A DNA stretch of 64,000 nt from Solicola gregarius (GTDB taxonomy: Bacteria > Actinomycetota > Actinomycetes > Propionibacteriales > Nocardioidaceae): positions 372,001-436,000 of the forward strand of contig NZ_CP094970.1 in NCBI RefSeq assembly GCF_025790165.1, written 5' to 3'. Below the pieces are notes generated by a model. That model ran no database searches and had not been told where the DNA came from. It worked only from the letters and a program-made list of their open reading frames with translations. Position 1 is the first letter of the stretch, and each line of letters starts with the position of its first letter. This document shows, one piece after another, positions 35,783-44,049 of this stretch. Position numbers and translations under genes: made by a program.

Positions 35783-35792
35783 CGTTCCCGAG

Positions 35793-35804
35793 ATGAAGAA
35801 CTGA
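35793..35804 (+). CDS. Possible leader mini-ORF (MKN-stop)
   Basis: ATG-AAG-AAC-TGA starts close to the predicted transcription start, so it could be translated as a leaderless leader peptide. It precedes a hairpin that could act as an attenuator. A 3-codon frame is easily accidental; the call rests only on its position in the leader. Confidence 0.3.
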   Translation: MKN

Positions 35805-35813
35805 CACCGCACT

Positions 35814-35846
35814 GACCCACGGCCGAGGCTGCATGCCCGGTGGGTC
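35814..35846 (+). terminator. Putative attenuator hairpin in the ABC-F leader
   Basis: GACCCAC (35814-35820) pairs with GTGGGTC (35840-35846) around a GC-rich loop, followed by the pyrimidine run TCCTCCTTTC. It lies 29 nt before the ABC-F start codon. In known ABC-F resistance genes of other bacteria, ribosome-mediated attenuation at such hairpins gives antibiotic induction. Confidence 0.45.
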
Positions 35847-35874
35847 TCCTCCTTTCACAGGAACCGGTGTCTGC

Positions 35875-37479
35875 ATGTATTCCTCGCTCTCTCCCCTCAT
35901 CGCGCGCGACATCACCGTCGCCTACGGCGAACGCGTCGTCCTCGACGGCGTCGACCTCGTCGCGTCGCCGGGCCAGCGCATCGGCCTGGTCGGCGAGAAC
36001 GGTGCCGGCAAGTCGACGCTGCTCCGCGTACTCGCGGGCGAGCTGAAACCCGGTGGCGGCTCGGTCAGCGCACCGGCCGATCTCGCGTACCTTCCCCAAG
36101 AGCCTCCGTTCGAGGAGTCCGAGACGGTCGGCGACCTGATGTCGGCGGCACTCGCGCCGCTGCATGCCGCCGTCGCGTCCGTCGAGGACCTCGGCGCCCG
36201 GATGGGCGACGATCCCGCCGTTGGCGAGCGATTCTCCCGCGTCCTCGAATGGGCCGAGCTGCACGACGCCTGGGACGCCGACCGGCGTGCCCGGCTCGCG
36301 GCGCAACGGCTCGGCGTCGCCGACATCGGCCACGACCGGCGGATCGGTTCGCTGTCGGGTGGGCAGCGTACCCGCCTCGCGATGACCGCGATCATCACTC
36401 GCCGACCCGAGTGCGTGCTGCTCGACGAGCCGACGAACCATCTCGACGACGCGGCGATGGAGCTCCTCGAGGAGTTCGTCACGGGCCTGCCCGGCATGGT
36501 CGTCGCGGCGAGCCACGACCGCACGTTCCTCGACGTCGCGTGCACCGACATCGTCGACCTCGACCCGTCGGCGTTCGGAACCGACGGCCGCGGCGGCAAC
36601 CGCTTCGGCGGTGGCTACACCGAATATCTCGAGGCGAAGGAGCAGTCGCGACGTCGTTGGGAGGAGACGTACGTCGAGCAGCAGGCCGAGCTCGACGAGC
36701 TGCGTAGCGCAACCCGGGCGGGAACGTCGTCGATCGCGCACGGCCGCGGCCCGAGGGACAACGACAAGTTCATCCACAAGTTCAAGGGCGCGAACGTCGA
36801 ACGCACACTCGCACGCCGACTGCGCAACGCCGAGCAGCGGCTGGAGCGCGCCGAACGCGAGCAGGTACGCAAGCCCCCCGCCAGGCTTGCGTTCCGTGGA
36901 GCACTGACGGGGGCGCCGAGGACGGCGCAGGTCGCGGTACGAATCCGCGCCCTCGACGTCGCCGCGCGGGTACGCGTCGACGACCTGGACGTCGCGACAG
37001 GCGGCCGGCTGCTCGTCACCGGGCACAACGGCTCCGGCAAGTCGACCCTGCTGGCCGCTATCGCCGGGCAGGTCACACCGACGCACGGCACCGTCGACGT
37101 CTCTGCTCGTCGGGTCGGGCTACTCGTACAGGACGTGCGTTTCGACGATCCGAGCCGCTCGGCGTTGGAGACGTATGCCGCCGCGCTGGACGACGATGCG
37201 GATGTCCCGTCGTTGAGCAGTCTCGGCCTCGTGCACCCGCGCGACGTGGCCAAGCCGGTCGGCGAGCTGAGCGTCGGCCAGCGCCGGCGACTCGCGCTCG
37301 CCGTATTGATCGCCGGCTCTCCCGACCTGCTGCTTCTCGACGAGCCGACCAACCACATCTCGCTGTCGCTCGCATCCGAGCTGGAGGAAGCGCTGGAGTC
37401 GTCGCCGGGAACCATCATCGTGGCATCCCACGACCGGTGGCTGCGAAAGCGGTGGGACGGGCCGGCGTACGCCCTCTGA
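35875..37479 (+). CDS. ABC-F family ATP-binding protein
   Basis: A 534-residue soluble protein with two ABC domains and no membrane segments, the ABC-F (translation factor or ribosome protection) layout. First domain: GENGAGKSTLL, LSGGQRTRLAM, CVLLDEPTNHLDD. Second domain: GHNGSGKSTLL, LSVGQRRRLAL, LLLLDEPTNHIS. A charged helical linker between them (EAKEQSRRRWEETYVEQQAELDE, RTLARRLRNAEQRLERAE) would be the arm that enters the ribosome. The ATG at 35875 gives the normal N terminus; the open frame begins 42 nt earlier inside the hairpin. The leader features point to an antibiotic-inducible resistance type. Confidence 0.93.
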   Translation: MYSSLSPLIARDITVAYGERVVLDGVDLVASPGQRIGLVGENGAGKSTLLRVLAGELKPGGGSVSAPADLAYLPQEPPFEESETVGDLMSAALAPLHAAVASVEDLGARMGDDPAVGERFSRVLEWAELHDAWDADRRARLAAQRLGVADIGHDRRIGSLSGGQRTRLAMTAIITRRPECVLLDEPTNHLDDAAMELLEEFVTGLPGMVVAASHDRTFLDVACTDIVDLDPSAFGTDGRGGNRFGGGYTEYLEAKEQSRRRWEETYVEQQAELDELRSATRAGTSSIAHGRGPRDNDKFIHKFKGANVERTLARRLRNAEQRLERAEREQVRKPPARLAFRGALTGAPRTAQVAVRIRALDVAARVRVDDLDVATGGRLLVTGHNGSGKSTLLAAIAGQVTPTHGTVDVSARRVGLLVQDVRFDDPSRSALETYAAALDDDADVPSLSSLGLVHPRDVAKPVGELSVGQRRRLALAVLIAGSPDLLLLDEPTNHISLSLASELEEALESSPGTIIVASHDRWLRKRWDGPAYAL

Positions 37480-37502
37480 CTCGGAGTCGGACGCGGACGC
37501 GC

Positions 37503-38354
37503 CTACGTCGCCGACATGACGCCGGTGCCGACGAGCAGCAGCACGAACGTGCCGAGGATCACGCGATAGATGATGAAGACGCTGTAGTCGTGCCGGGCGA
37601 TGAACCGAAGCAGCCAGGCGACGGCGCCGTACGCGACGATGAAGCTGACGACGGTTGCCGTGATCGTCGGAGCCCAGCCGACGCCGTTCGAAATGTTGTC
37701 GAATTCGGTGATGGTCTGCAGCACCGCCGCGGCACCGAGCGCGGGGATCGACAGGAAGAACGACAGGCGGGTGACGGTCACCCGGTCGATGCCTCGAAGC
37801 AGACCGGCCGACATCGTCGCGCCGGACCGCGAGACGCCGGGGATCAAGGCGAGGCACTGGGTGATGCCGATGATCAGGGTGTCCTTCCACGTCACGTCGT
37901 CCTCGTGCCGATCGAGGCTCGCGTGCCGGTCGGCGTACCACATGACGGCGCTCCAGGCGATCAGCATCGACCCCACGAACCACAGGCTGCGCAACGTCGT
38001 CTCGATCTGGTCCTTGAACACGAGACCGACGATGCCGATCGGGATCGAACCGAGTACGACGGCCCAGCCGAACTTGTAGTCGCGATCGGCGCGGTGGTTG
38101 CCGGCGAACAGACCACGCAACCAGGCGACGCCGATCCGCCAGATGTCCTTTCGCAAGAAGACGACCGTCGCGATGACAGCACCGACCTGGATGATCGCGG
38201 TGAACGCCGTGACGTCCGGGTCGTCGATCCCGTACCCGAGCATCTTCTCCAGGATGGTGAGGTGTCCGGTACTGGAGATCGGCAGGAACTCCGTGACGCC
38301 CTCGACGGCACCCAACAAGATCGCTTGCCAGATCGGCATGTCGACAGCCTGCAC
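37503..38354 (-). CDS. uppP: Undecaprenyl-diphosphatase UppP/BacA
   Basis: An integral membrane phosphatase that recycles undecaprenyl pyrophosphate for cell-wall synthesis; it also gives bacitracin tolerance. The 283-residue protein has the signature EGVTEFLPISSTGHL near the N terminus, the PGVSRSGATMS loop, and about eight hydrophobic helices. GTG 38354 has AGGAGC 7 nt upstream and is preferred to ATG 38339. It is convergent with ABC-F, with a 23-bp gap. Confidence 0.95.
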   Translation of the reverse strand: MQAVDMPIWQAILLGAVEGVTEFLPISSTGHLTILEKMLGYGIDDPDVTAFTAIIQVGAVIATVVFLRKDIWRIGVAWLRGLFAGNHRADRDYKFGWAVVLGSIPIGIVGLVFKDQIETTLRSLWFVGSMLIAWSAVMWYADRHASLDRHEDDVTWKDTLIIGITQCLALIPGVSRSGATMSAGLLRGIDRVTVTRLSFFLSIPALGAAAVLQTITEFDNISNGVGWAPTITATVVSFIVAYGAVAWLLRFIARHDYSVFIIYRVILGTFVLLLVGTGVMSAT

Positions 38355-38482
38355 GTACGCGCTCCTTAGCCTGCGTTGTCAAGAACAGTGGATTCGACGG
38401 TCCATTGTGCTGGTACGCACAAGCCGATGCGCGAGACGGTGGTACGAACGTGTGGTTCGGGGTGTGGTACCGCGGTCGTAGC

Positions 38483-38962
38483 TCAGCGGGTCGCGACGTT
38501 TCGCTTGTCGGGGTCGAGCCTGCAGAGCACGTCGGCGGCGATCTGCTCGAGCTGGCGTACCTGCTCGGGCGACAGCGCGTCGAACACGACATTGCGCACG
38601 TGCTCGACGTGTCCGGGCGCGGTGTCGACGATCTTCGCGTGACCGGCCTCGGTGAGCCGCGCCATCGTCACCCGCCGATCATCGGCGGACGGCTCGCGTA
38701 CGACCCAGTCGTTGCACTCGAGCCGGGCGACGACGTGCGACAGCCGCGAGAGCGACGCGTTGGTGTACGACGCAAGCGTGCTCATCGGGAGCGTACGACC
38801 CTCGGACTCCGACAGCATCGCGAGCACGAGGTAGCCGAAGTGGGTGAGCCCGGCGTCGCGCGAGAGCTGGTTGTCGAGAGCGGACGGGAGGAGCAGCGTG
38901 ACGGCGACGAGCCGGATCCAGGCGTCGTGCTCCTCGGCATTGAGCCAACGGGGTTCGGTCAC
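38483..38962 (-). CDS. MarR-family transcriptional regulator
   Basis: A 159-residue winged-helix regulator: LTHFGYLVLAMLSESEGRTLPMSTLASYTNASLSRLSHVVARLE followed by the wing VREPSADDRRVTMARLTEAGHA. It senses small phenolic or oxidant-type ligands in relatives. GTG 38962 is chosen because a TACACT box ends 6 nt upstream (leaderless). An operator-like TTGATACTTCAA overlaps the promoter, suggesting autoregulation. Confidence 0.9.
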   Translation of the reverse strand: MTEPRWLNAEEHDAWIRLVAVTLLLPSALDNQLSRDAGLTHFGYLVLAMLSESEGRTLPMSTLASYTNASLSRLSHVVARLECNDWVVREPSADDRRVTMARLTEAGHAKIVDTAPGHVEHVRNVVFDALSPEQVRQLEQIAADVLCRLDPDKRNVATR

Positions 38963-38968
38963 GCGACC

Positions 38969-38994
38969 AGTGTACCGCTTGCTTGATACTTCAA
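38969..38994 (-). promoter_or_regulatory. Leaderless promoter and operator of the MarR gene
   Basis: On the minus strand TACACT (38969-38974) lies 6 nt before GTG 38962. TTGATACTTCAA at 38983-38994 (TTGA-N4-TCAA dyad) sits in the -35 region and is a plausible MarR-type operator. Confidence 0.5.
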
Positions 38995-39028
38995 CCAATT
39001 CTCGCGGACAACACCGACCAACAGCTGG

Positions 39029-39985
39029 TCAGCCCTTGCGCTTGGTGACCTCGTCGGTCGCCTGCGGCAGTACGGCCTTGAGGTCGCCGACGACTCCGAA
39101 GTCGACGAGCTCGAAGATCGGCGCCTCGTCGTCCTTGTTGACCGCGACGATCGTCTTCGACGTCTGCATGCCGGCGCGGTGCTGGATCGCACCGGAGATG
39201 CCGTTCGCGACGTACAGCTGCGGCGAGACCGTCTTACCGGTCTGGCCGACCTGGAACGCGTGCGGCATCCAGCCGGAGTCGACCGCCGCGCGCGACGCGC
39301 CGACCGCGGCGCCGAGGCTGTCGGCGAACGCCTCCACCTGCGAGAAGTCACCGGACGTGCCACGGCCACCGGAGACGACGATCGCGGCCTCCGTCAGCTC
39401 CGGGCGGCCGGTCTTCTCGCGCGGCTTGGAATCGGTGATTTTCGCGGACTTCGCACCGGCGGAGATCTCGACCGAGACCGACTCGACGGCACCGGCACCC
39501 GCCGCCTGCTCGGGCGCAACGGAGTTCGGCTTGACCGCGACGATCGGCGTACCCTTCGTCACCGTCGCCGACACCGTGAAGTTGCCGGCGAAAGCCGACT
39601 GCGTCGTCGCGACACCGTCGCCCGACGCCTCGACGTCGACCGCGTCGGTGATCAGGCCGGAGTCGGTACGGATCGCGAGGCGACCGCCGATCTCCTTGCC
39701 CTCGGTGGTCGCGGGAAGCAACACGGCCGCCGGCGACTTCTCGGCCACCAGCGCCGACAGCGCCTCGGCCTTCGGGGCGACGAGATACTCGCTCAACGAG
39801 GCATCGTCGAGCACGTAGATCTTCTCGGCGCCGAAGGAGGCGAGCGTCTCCTTGGCGGCGTCGACAGCACTGCCGACGAACACCGCGGACGGCTCGCCGA
39901 GACGACGGGCCAGCGTGAGCAGCTCGGTGGTGGGCTTGGTAACGGCGCCGTCGACGTGGTCGACGTAGACCAGGACTTCACTCAT
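39029..39985 (-). CDS. etfA: Electron transfer flavoprotein alpha subunit FixB/EtfA
   Basis: The FAD-binding subunit of the soluble electron carrier that links acyl-CoA dehydrogenases to the respiratory chain. The 318-residue protein carries the C-terminal FAD motif PQLYVANGISGAIQHRAGMQ and NKDDEAPIFELVDFGVVGDL, plus the VVSGGRG block. AAGGAGC precedes ATG 39985. It is 15 nt downstream of the beta subunit gene. Confidence 0.97.
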   Translation of the reverse strand: MSEVLVYVDHVDGAVTKPTTELLTLARRLGEPSAVFVGSAVDAAKETLASFGAEKIYVLDDASLSEYLVAPKAEALSALVAEKSPAAVLLPATTEGKEIGGRLAIRTDSGLITDAVDVEASGDGVATTQSAFAGNFTVSATVTKGTPIVAVKPNSVAPEQAAGAGAVESVSVEISAGAKSAKITDSKPREKTGRPELTEAAIVVSGGRGTSGDFSQVEAFADSLGAAVGASRAAVDSGWMPHAFQVGQTGKTVSPQLYVANGISGAIQHRAGMQTSKTIVAVNKDDEAPIFELVDFGVVGDLKAVLPQATDEVTKRKG

Positions 39986-40000
39986 CTGTCGCGCTCCTTC

Positions 40001-40780
40001 TCAGACGAACTTCTTCGACGCGAGGAACTCGACGAGCTTGATGCCGCCGTCGCCCTCGTCGGTCACGATCTCGCCGGCAGTACGCGGCGGGCGCGGCTCG
40101 AACGACGCAACCTTCGTGTATGCCGCGCCGAGCCCTACCTGGCCCGCGTCGACGCCGAGGTCGGAAAGACCCCACGACTCGACCGGCTTCTTCTTCGCCG
40201 CCATGATGCCCTTGAACGACGGGTACCGCGGCTCGTTGATCTGGTCGGTGACACTCACCACGAGGTTGCCGGTGGCCTCGATGGTCTCCGAGGCCGCATC
40301 GCCGTCGCGGCGGATCGTCACCTTGTCACCGTCGACCCTGACCTCGCTCGCGTACGTCACCGCGGGTACGCCGAGCCGCTCGGCGACCATCTGCGGGACG
40401 ACACCCATCGTGCCGTCGGTCGACGCCATGCCGCACAGCACCAGGTCATGGTCGATCTTCTTGATCGCCTCGGCGAGCACCAACGACGTCGCGATCGCAT
40501 CGGACCCCGCGATCGCATCGTCGGTGACATGCACGGCCTTGTGCGCGCCCATCTGCAATGCCTTGCGTACTGCATCTGCCGCGTCCGACGGGCCGACGGT
40601 CAACACCGTCACCTCACCATCGGACGCCTCGACGATCTTCAGCGCTTCCTCGACCGCGTACTCGTCCAGCTCCGACAGGAGCCCGTCGACACCAACCCGG
40701 TCAACGGTGTTGTCGGACGAATCGAACGTACGGTCTGCCGTGGCATCAGGCACGTACTTCACACAGACGACAATGTTCAT
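40001..40780 (-). CDS. etfB: Electron transfer flavoprotein beta subunit FixA/EtfB
   Basis: The AMP-binding beta subunit partner of EtfA. The 260-residue protein shows MNIVVCVKYVPDATADRTF, LSELDEYAVEEALKIVE, VTVLTVGPSDAADAVRKAL and the ETF-beta signature region VAERLGVPAVTYASEV ... PRYPSFKGIMAAKKKP. AGGAGGGG lies about 10 nt before ATG 40780. Confidence 0.97.
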   Translation of the reverse strand: MNIVVCVKYVPDATADRTFDSSDNTVDRVGVDGLLSELDEYAVEEALKIVEASDGEVTVLTVGPSDAADAVRKALQMGAHKAVHVTDDAIAGSDAIATSLVLAEAIKKIDHDLVLCGMASTDGTMGVVPQMVAERLGVPAVTYASEVRVDGDKVTIRRDGDAASETIEATGNLVVSVTDQINEPRYPSFKGIMAAKKKPVESWGLSDLGVDAGQVGLGAAYTKVASFEPRPPRTAGEIVTDEGDGGIKLVEFLASKKFV

Positions 40781-41147
40781 GGCCCTACGGCCCCTCCTGT
40801 GCATGTCACCGGCCGGATCGTGCGGATACAAGTGACCGGCGTTGATGGCTGTGGGATCGAAGGTCAGCCTGCCACTCGTCTGCGGTCGGCGATGCAGCGG
40901 CCCTCGAACTCTCCTGGCGAACGCAACGTTACGCGGCGGTAGCAATGACCGCGACAGGTCGACGGCATGGCATCCGTCACAGCGCGGTTTCGCGAGCCTT
41001 CGATTGGCGCCTCCGGTTGCCGCGCAGACGACGACCACGCGGAGGTCCGCCGTGGGTGCCCGTAGCTTCGCGAGTGGCGCAAGTCCGTTGCTCAGACGGC
41101 ATTTCAGCAACGAACATGCGCCACTCGCGGACGGACGTAGCGCCAGA
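40781..41147. other. Gene-free interval with long palindrome
   Basis: 367 bp upstream of etfB and downstream of the GNAT gene. It contains an imperfect 23-bp inverted repeat, 41070-41092 against 41106-41128 (GCGAGTGGCGCA paired perfectly, then 3 mismatches, then CGTTGCT paired), with a 13-nt loop. It probably marks the end of the GNAT transcript; an etfBA promoter must also lie here but no clear one is seen. Confidence 0.55.
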
Positions 41148-41576
41148 TCAGCCCTTCCGGCTGGGCCGCTCCAGGTACGTCTCGTCCGGCTTCGCGAAAC
41201 CGAACTGCGCATACAACCCGTGTGCGTCGTCGGTGTGCAGCGTCCAACGCATGTCCGCGCCGGGGCCGGCGTCGATCATCACGCGTACGAGCTCCTTGCC
41301 GAGCCCGTTTCCGCGTGCGATCGGCAGCACGTACACGTCGGCAAGGTAGGCGAACGAGACGCCGTCCGAGATCGCACGGGCGTACCCGACCATCGCGCCG
41401 GAGTCCGGTGCGTAGACACCGACGATGCGCCATGCGTTCCAGAGCTGCGTCTCGATGTCGGTGCGCGTACGCCACCGGGCCCAGTACACCGATGTCGACA
41501 GGAACTCCCAGAGCGCATCACGGTCGACCCTCGATCGGTCGTCGTCCAGGTCATAGTTGCGATAGGTGACGATCAC
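41148..41576 (-). CDS. GNAT-family N-acetyltransferase
   Basis: A 142-residue acetyltransferase. The acetyl-CoA-binding segment VYVLPIARGNGLGKELVRVM (Q/RxxGxG/A form) and the FGFAKPDETYLER end are typical; the domain is complete. The frame stays open far upstream only antisense to the methyltransferase. GTG 41576 follows GATGAT by 6 nt and is taken as the start. The acceptor substrate is unknown. Confidence 0.86.
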   Translation of the reverse strand: MIVTYRNYDLDDDRSRVDRDALWEFLSTSVYWARWRTRTDIETQLWNAWRIVGVYAPDSGAMVGYARAISDGVSFAYLADVYVLPIARGNGLGKELVRVMIDAGPGADMRWTLHTDDAHGLYAQFGFAKPDETYLERPSRKG

Positions 41577-41612
41577 CGTCCCATCATCGCGAACGCCCGA
41601 TACGCTCCGCAC

Positions 41613-42326
41613 GTGGATTTCGAGCCCATGGTCATCACCGGCGAACGCACCGTGCCCGGCATCTGGCATGAGAACTACTGGTTCCGGCGGCACCAGGTCG
41701 TATACGCGGCGCTGACCGATGCCGTCGCGGGCCGGCGCGTACTCGAGGCCGGATGCGGTGAAGGGTACGGCGCATCGATGCTCGCCGAGCACGCGGCGAG
41801 CGTCTGCGCGCTCGACTACGACGCGTACACCGTCGAGCACGTAGGCGGCTCGTACCCGGCGCTCGACGTGGTGCGCGCGAACCTGGTCTCGCTCCCGTTC
41901 GCCGACGCGTCGTTCGACACCGTGGTCAGCCTGCAGACCGTCGAGCACCTGTGGGACCAGGATGCGTTCGTCGCCGAGTGCGTACGCGTACTGCGGCCCG
42001 GCGGCTCGTTGACTCTGAGCACCCCGAACACCCTGACGTTCCCGCCCGGGAATCCGTACCACCCGCACGAGCTCACTCCCGACGAGCTCCGCGCGCTCGT
42101 CTCCCGCGGTGCAACGGTCACGTCGATGGTGGGCCTCCGCCATGGGCCCGCGCTGGCGACGTGGGAGGCCGAGCACGGCTCGATCGTGGACGCCCAGCTC
42201 GCATCGGACTACGACGTCTGGCCCGCCCACGTACGCGAGCGGGTGCGCGCCGTCACCTGCGCCGACTTCGCGCTCGAGCGGCCGAGCGACGACTGCCTCG
42301 ACCTCGTCGTCACGGCAACCGCGTGA
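41613..42326 (+). CDS. Class I SAM-dependent methyltransferase
   Basis: A 237-residue methyltransferase: motif I VLEAGCGEGYGASML, acidic post-I VCALDYDAYTV, VRANLVSLPFADASFDTVVSLQTVEHLWD and VLRPGGSLTLSTPN. It starts at GTG 41613, 6 nt after TACGCT (41601-41606), so it appears leaderless; ATG 41628 is the alternative. It is divergent from the GNAT gene. The substrate is unknown. Confidence 0.88.
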   Translation: MDFEPMVITGERTVPGIWHENYWFRRHQVVYAALTDAVAGRRVLEAGCGEGYGASMLAEHAASVCALDYDAYTVEHVGGSYPALDVVRANLVSLPFADASFDTVVSLQTVEHLWDQDAFVAECVRVLRPGGSLTLSTPNTLTFPPGNPYHPHELTPDELRALVSRGATVTSMVGLRHGPALATWEAEHGSIVDAQLASDYDVWPAHVRERVRAVTCADFALERPSDDCLDLVVTATA

Positions 42327-42329
42327 GCC

Positions 42330-43340
42330 CTACAGGCCGTACGACCGCGCGACGAGCTCGTACGAACGCCGCCGCTCCGCCGGGTCGTGCACCTGGGTGG
42401 TGATGATCAACTCGTCGGCGTCGGCAGCCTTCCGCCGCCGCTCGAGATCGTCGCGCACCTCGTCGGCCGTGCCGATGCTGATGAACCCGCGACGCTTCGC
42501 GGCGAGCGCCCGCTCCTGATCGGTCCACGGATGCGCGGCGGCCTCCTCCGGCGTCGGCAGCGGACCGGGGCGGTTCTGCATCAGCCGGACCATCGAGAGG
42601 TCGTTGACGAGCGCGAGCTCCTCGGCACGCTGCTGCGTGTCCGCCGCGATCGCGGCGACGCCTAGCATCACGCGCGGCTCGGACAGGCGATCCGACGGGC
42701 GGAAGCCCGAGCGGTATCCCGCGACGGCCTCGGCAGGATCCGCGCTACCGAAGTGGCCCGCGAACGCGAACGCGGTGCCGAACGCCGCGGCCGCCTGACC
42801 GCCGTACAGGCTCGAACCGAGGATCCAGACCGGCGGTAGGGGTACGTCATCGGGGATCGCCTTGATCGGCGCGAACGGATGGTCGTCGGGAAACCCGTCG
42901 ACGTACGCGAGCAGCTCGCGATATTGGTCGGGGAAGTCGTCGGCAGTGAGCGCCTCTCGGCTGCGCCGCAGCGCGATCGCAGTGAGCTGGTCGGTGCCGG
43001 GCGCACGTCCGAGCCCCAGGTCGATGCGCCCGGGATGCAGAGCCTCGAGCACCCGGAACGTCTCGGCCACCTGCAGCGGCGCGTGGTTCGGCAACATGAT
43101 GCCGCCTGCGCCGACCCGGATGCGCGACGTCGCGGCGGCGACGGACGCGATCATCACCGGTGGCGCGGAGCTCGCGACGCTGTCGATGTTGTGGTGCTCG
43201 GCCAGCCAGTAGCGCGCGAAACCGAGCTCGTCGGCGTGCCGAGCGAGCTCGATGGTGTCGTGAAGGGCGGCGGCGCCGCCGCGACCGCTGCCGATCGGCG
43301 AGAGGTCGAGGACGGAGAGGGAAACAGTCGATTCGGGCAC
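42330..43340 (-). CDS. LLM-class flavin-dependent oxidoreductase (MsnO8-like)
   Basis: A 336-residue luciferase-like TIM barrel: LSVLDLSPIGSGRGGAAALHDTIELARHADELGFARYWLAEHHN, GGIMLPNHAPLQVAETFRVLEALHPGRIDLGLGRAPG, and WILGSSLYGGQAAAAFGTAFAFAGHF. This is the single-component FMN-type branch found in many actinobacteria. Only 3 bp separate it from the convergent methyltransferase stop. Confidence 0.92.
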   Translation of the reverse strand: MPESTVSLSVLDLSPIGSGRGGAAALHDTIELARHADELGFARYWLAEHHNIDSVASSAPPVMIASVAAATSRIRVGAGGIMLPNHAPLQVAETFRVLEALHPGRIDLGLGRAPGTDQLTAIALRRSREALTADDFPDQYRELLAYVDGFPDDHPFAPIKAIPDDVPLPPVWILGSSLYGGQAAAAFGTAFAFAGHFGSADPAEAVAGYRSGFRPSDRLSEPRVMLGVAAIAADTQQRAEELALVNDLSMVRLMQNRPGPLPTPEEAAAHPWTDQERALAAKRRGFISIGTADEVRDDLERRRKAADADELIITTQVHDPAERRRSYELVARSYGL

Positions 43341-43368
43341 GACACGTGCAACACGCGCTCCCGCTCGT

Positions 43369-44049
43369 CTATTTCTCCGCCCGGTCCGGCTTCGGCGCGC
43401 GCCCCTCCCGCTTCGCCGCCTCGATCTCCGCGAGGTACACGCGGGTCTTCTCCGCCTCCGCGTACGCGACCCGGCGGTCCTTGATCACCCTCCCCGGCAC
43501 GCCCCCGACGATGGAGTAGTCGGGGTACGTGCCGCGCGCGACCGTGTGGGCGGCGAGCACGCTGCCCTTGCCCACCACGGTGCCGCGCAGCACGCTCACC
43601 TTCGTACCGAGCCACGACCCCGGCCCGATGCGCACGGGTGCCTTGACGATGCCCTGGTCCTTGATCGGTACGTCGAGCGCGTCCGTGACGTGGTCGAAGT
43701 CGCAGATGTACACCCAGTCGGCGACCAGCGTCGCAGCGCCGATCTCGATGTCGAGATAGCAGTTGACGACGTTGTCGCTGCCGAGGACGACCTTCTCCCC
43801 CAGCCGGAGGGTGCCCTCGTGCGCGCGGAGCTTGTTGCCGTCGCCGATGTGCGTCCACGCGCCGATCACCAGCCGCCCGAACCCGCGGCGTACCTCGACG
43901 TCGACGCGCTTGCCCAGGAACACGAAGCCCTCGGTCACCACGTCGGGGTGACGCACCTTGAAGACCAGGAACCGCCAGTAGCGCACCAGGTAGTACGGCG
44001 TCCACGCCCGATGGCGGATCACCCACCGCAGCACGCCGAACCCGCTCAC
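43369..44049 (-). CDS. Hexapeptide-repeat (LbH) acyltransferase
   Basis: A 226-residue left-handed beta-helix acetyl/acyltransferase. The repeat coils run from FGRLVIGAWTHIGDGNKL through VVLGSDNVVNCYLDIEIGAATLVADWVYI to VLRGTVVGKGSVLAAHTVARG, and the family end YSIVGGVPGRVIKDR is present. GTG 44049 overlaps the TGA of the upstream methyltransferase by 4 nt, so the two are translationally coupled and probably modify the same glycan or lipid. Confidence 0.88.
   Translation of the reverse strand: MSGFGVLRWVIRHRAWTPYYLVRYWRFLVFKVRHPDVVTEGFVFLGKRVDVEVRRGFGRLVIGAWTHIGDGNKLRAHEGTLRLGEKVVLGSDNVVNCYLDIEIGAATLVADWVYICDFDHVTDALDVPIKDQGIVKAPVRIGPGSWLGTKVSVLRGTVVGKGSVLAAHTVARGTYPDYSIVGGVPGRVIKDRRVAYAEAEKTRVYLAEIEAAKREGRAPKPDRAEK

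Noticed and set aside
38466-38486. tRNA-like start (GGTCGTAGCTCAGCGGG)
   Set aside because: It resembles a tRNA acceptor and D-arm, but no anticodon or T-arm follows and it is the 3' end of the MarR gene and its flank.
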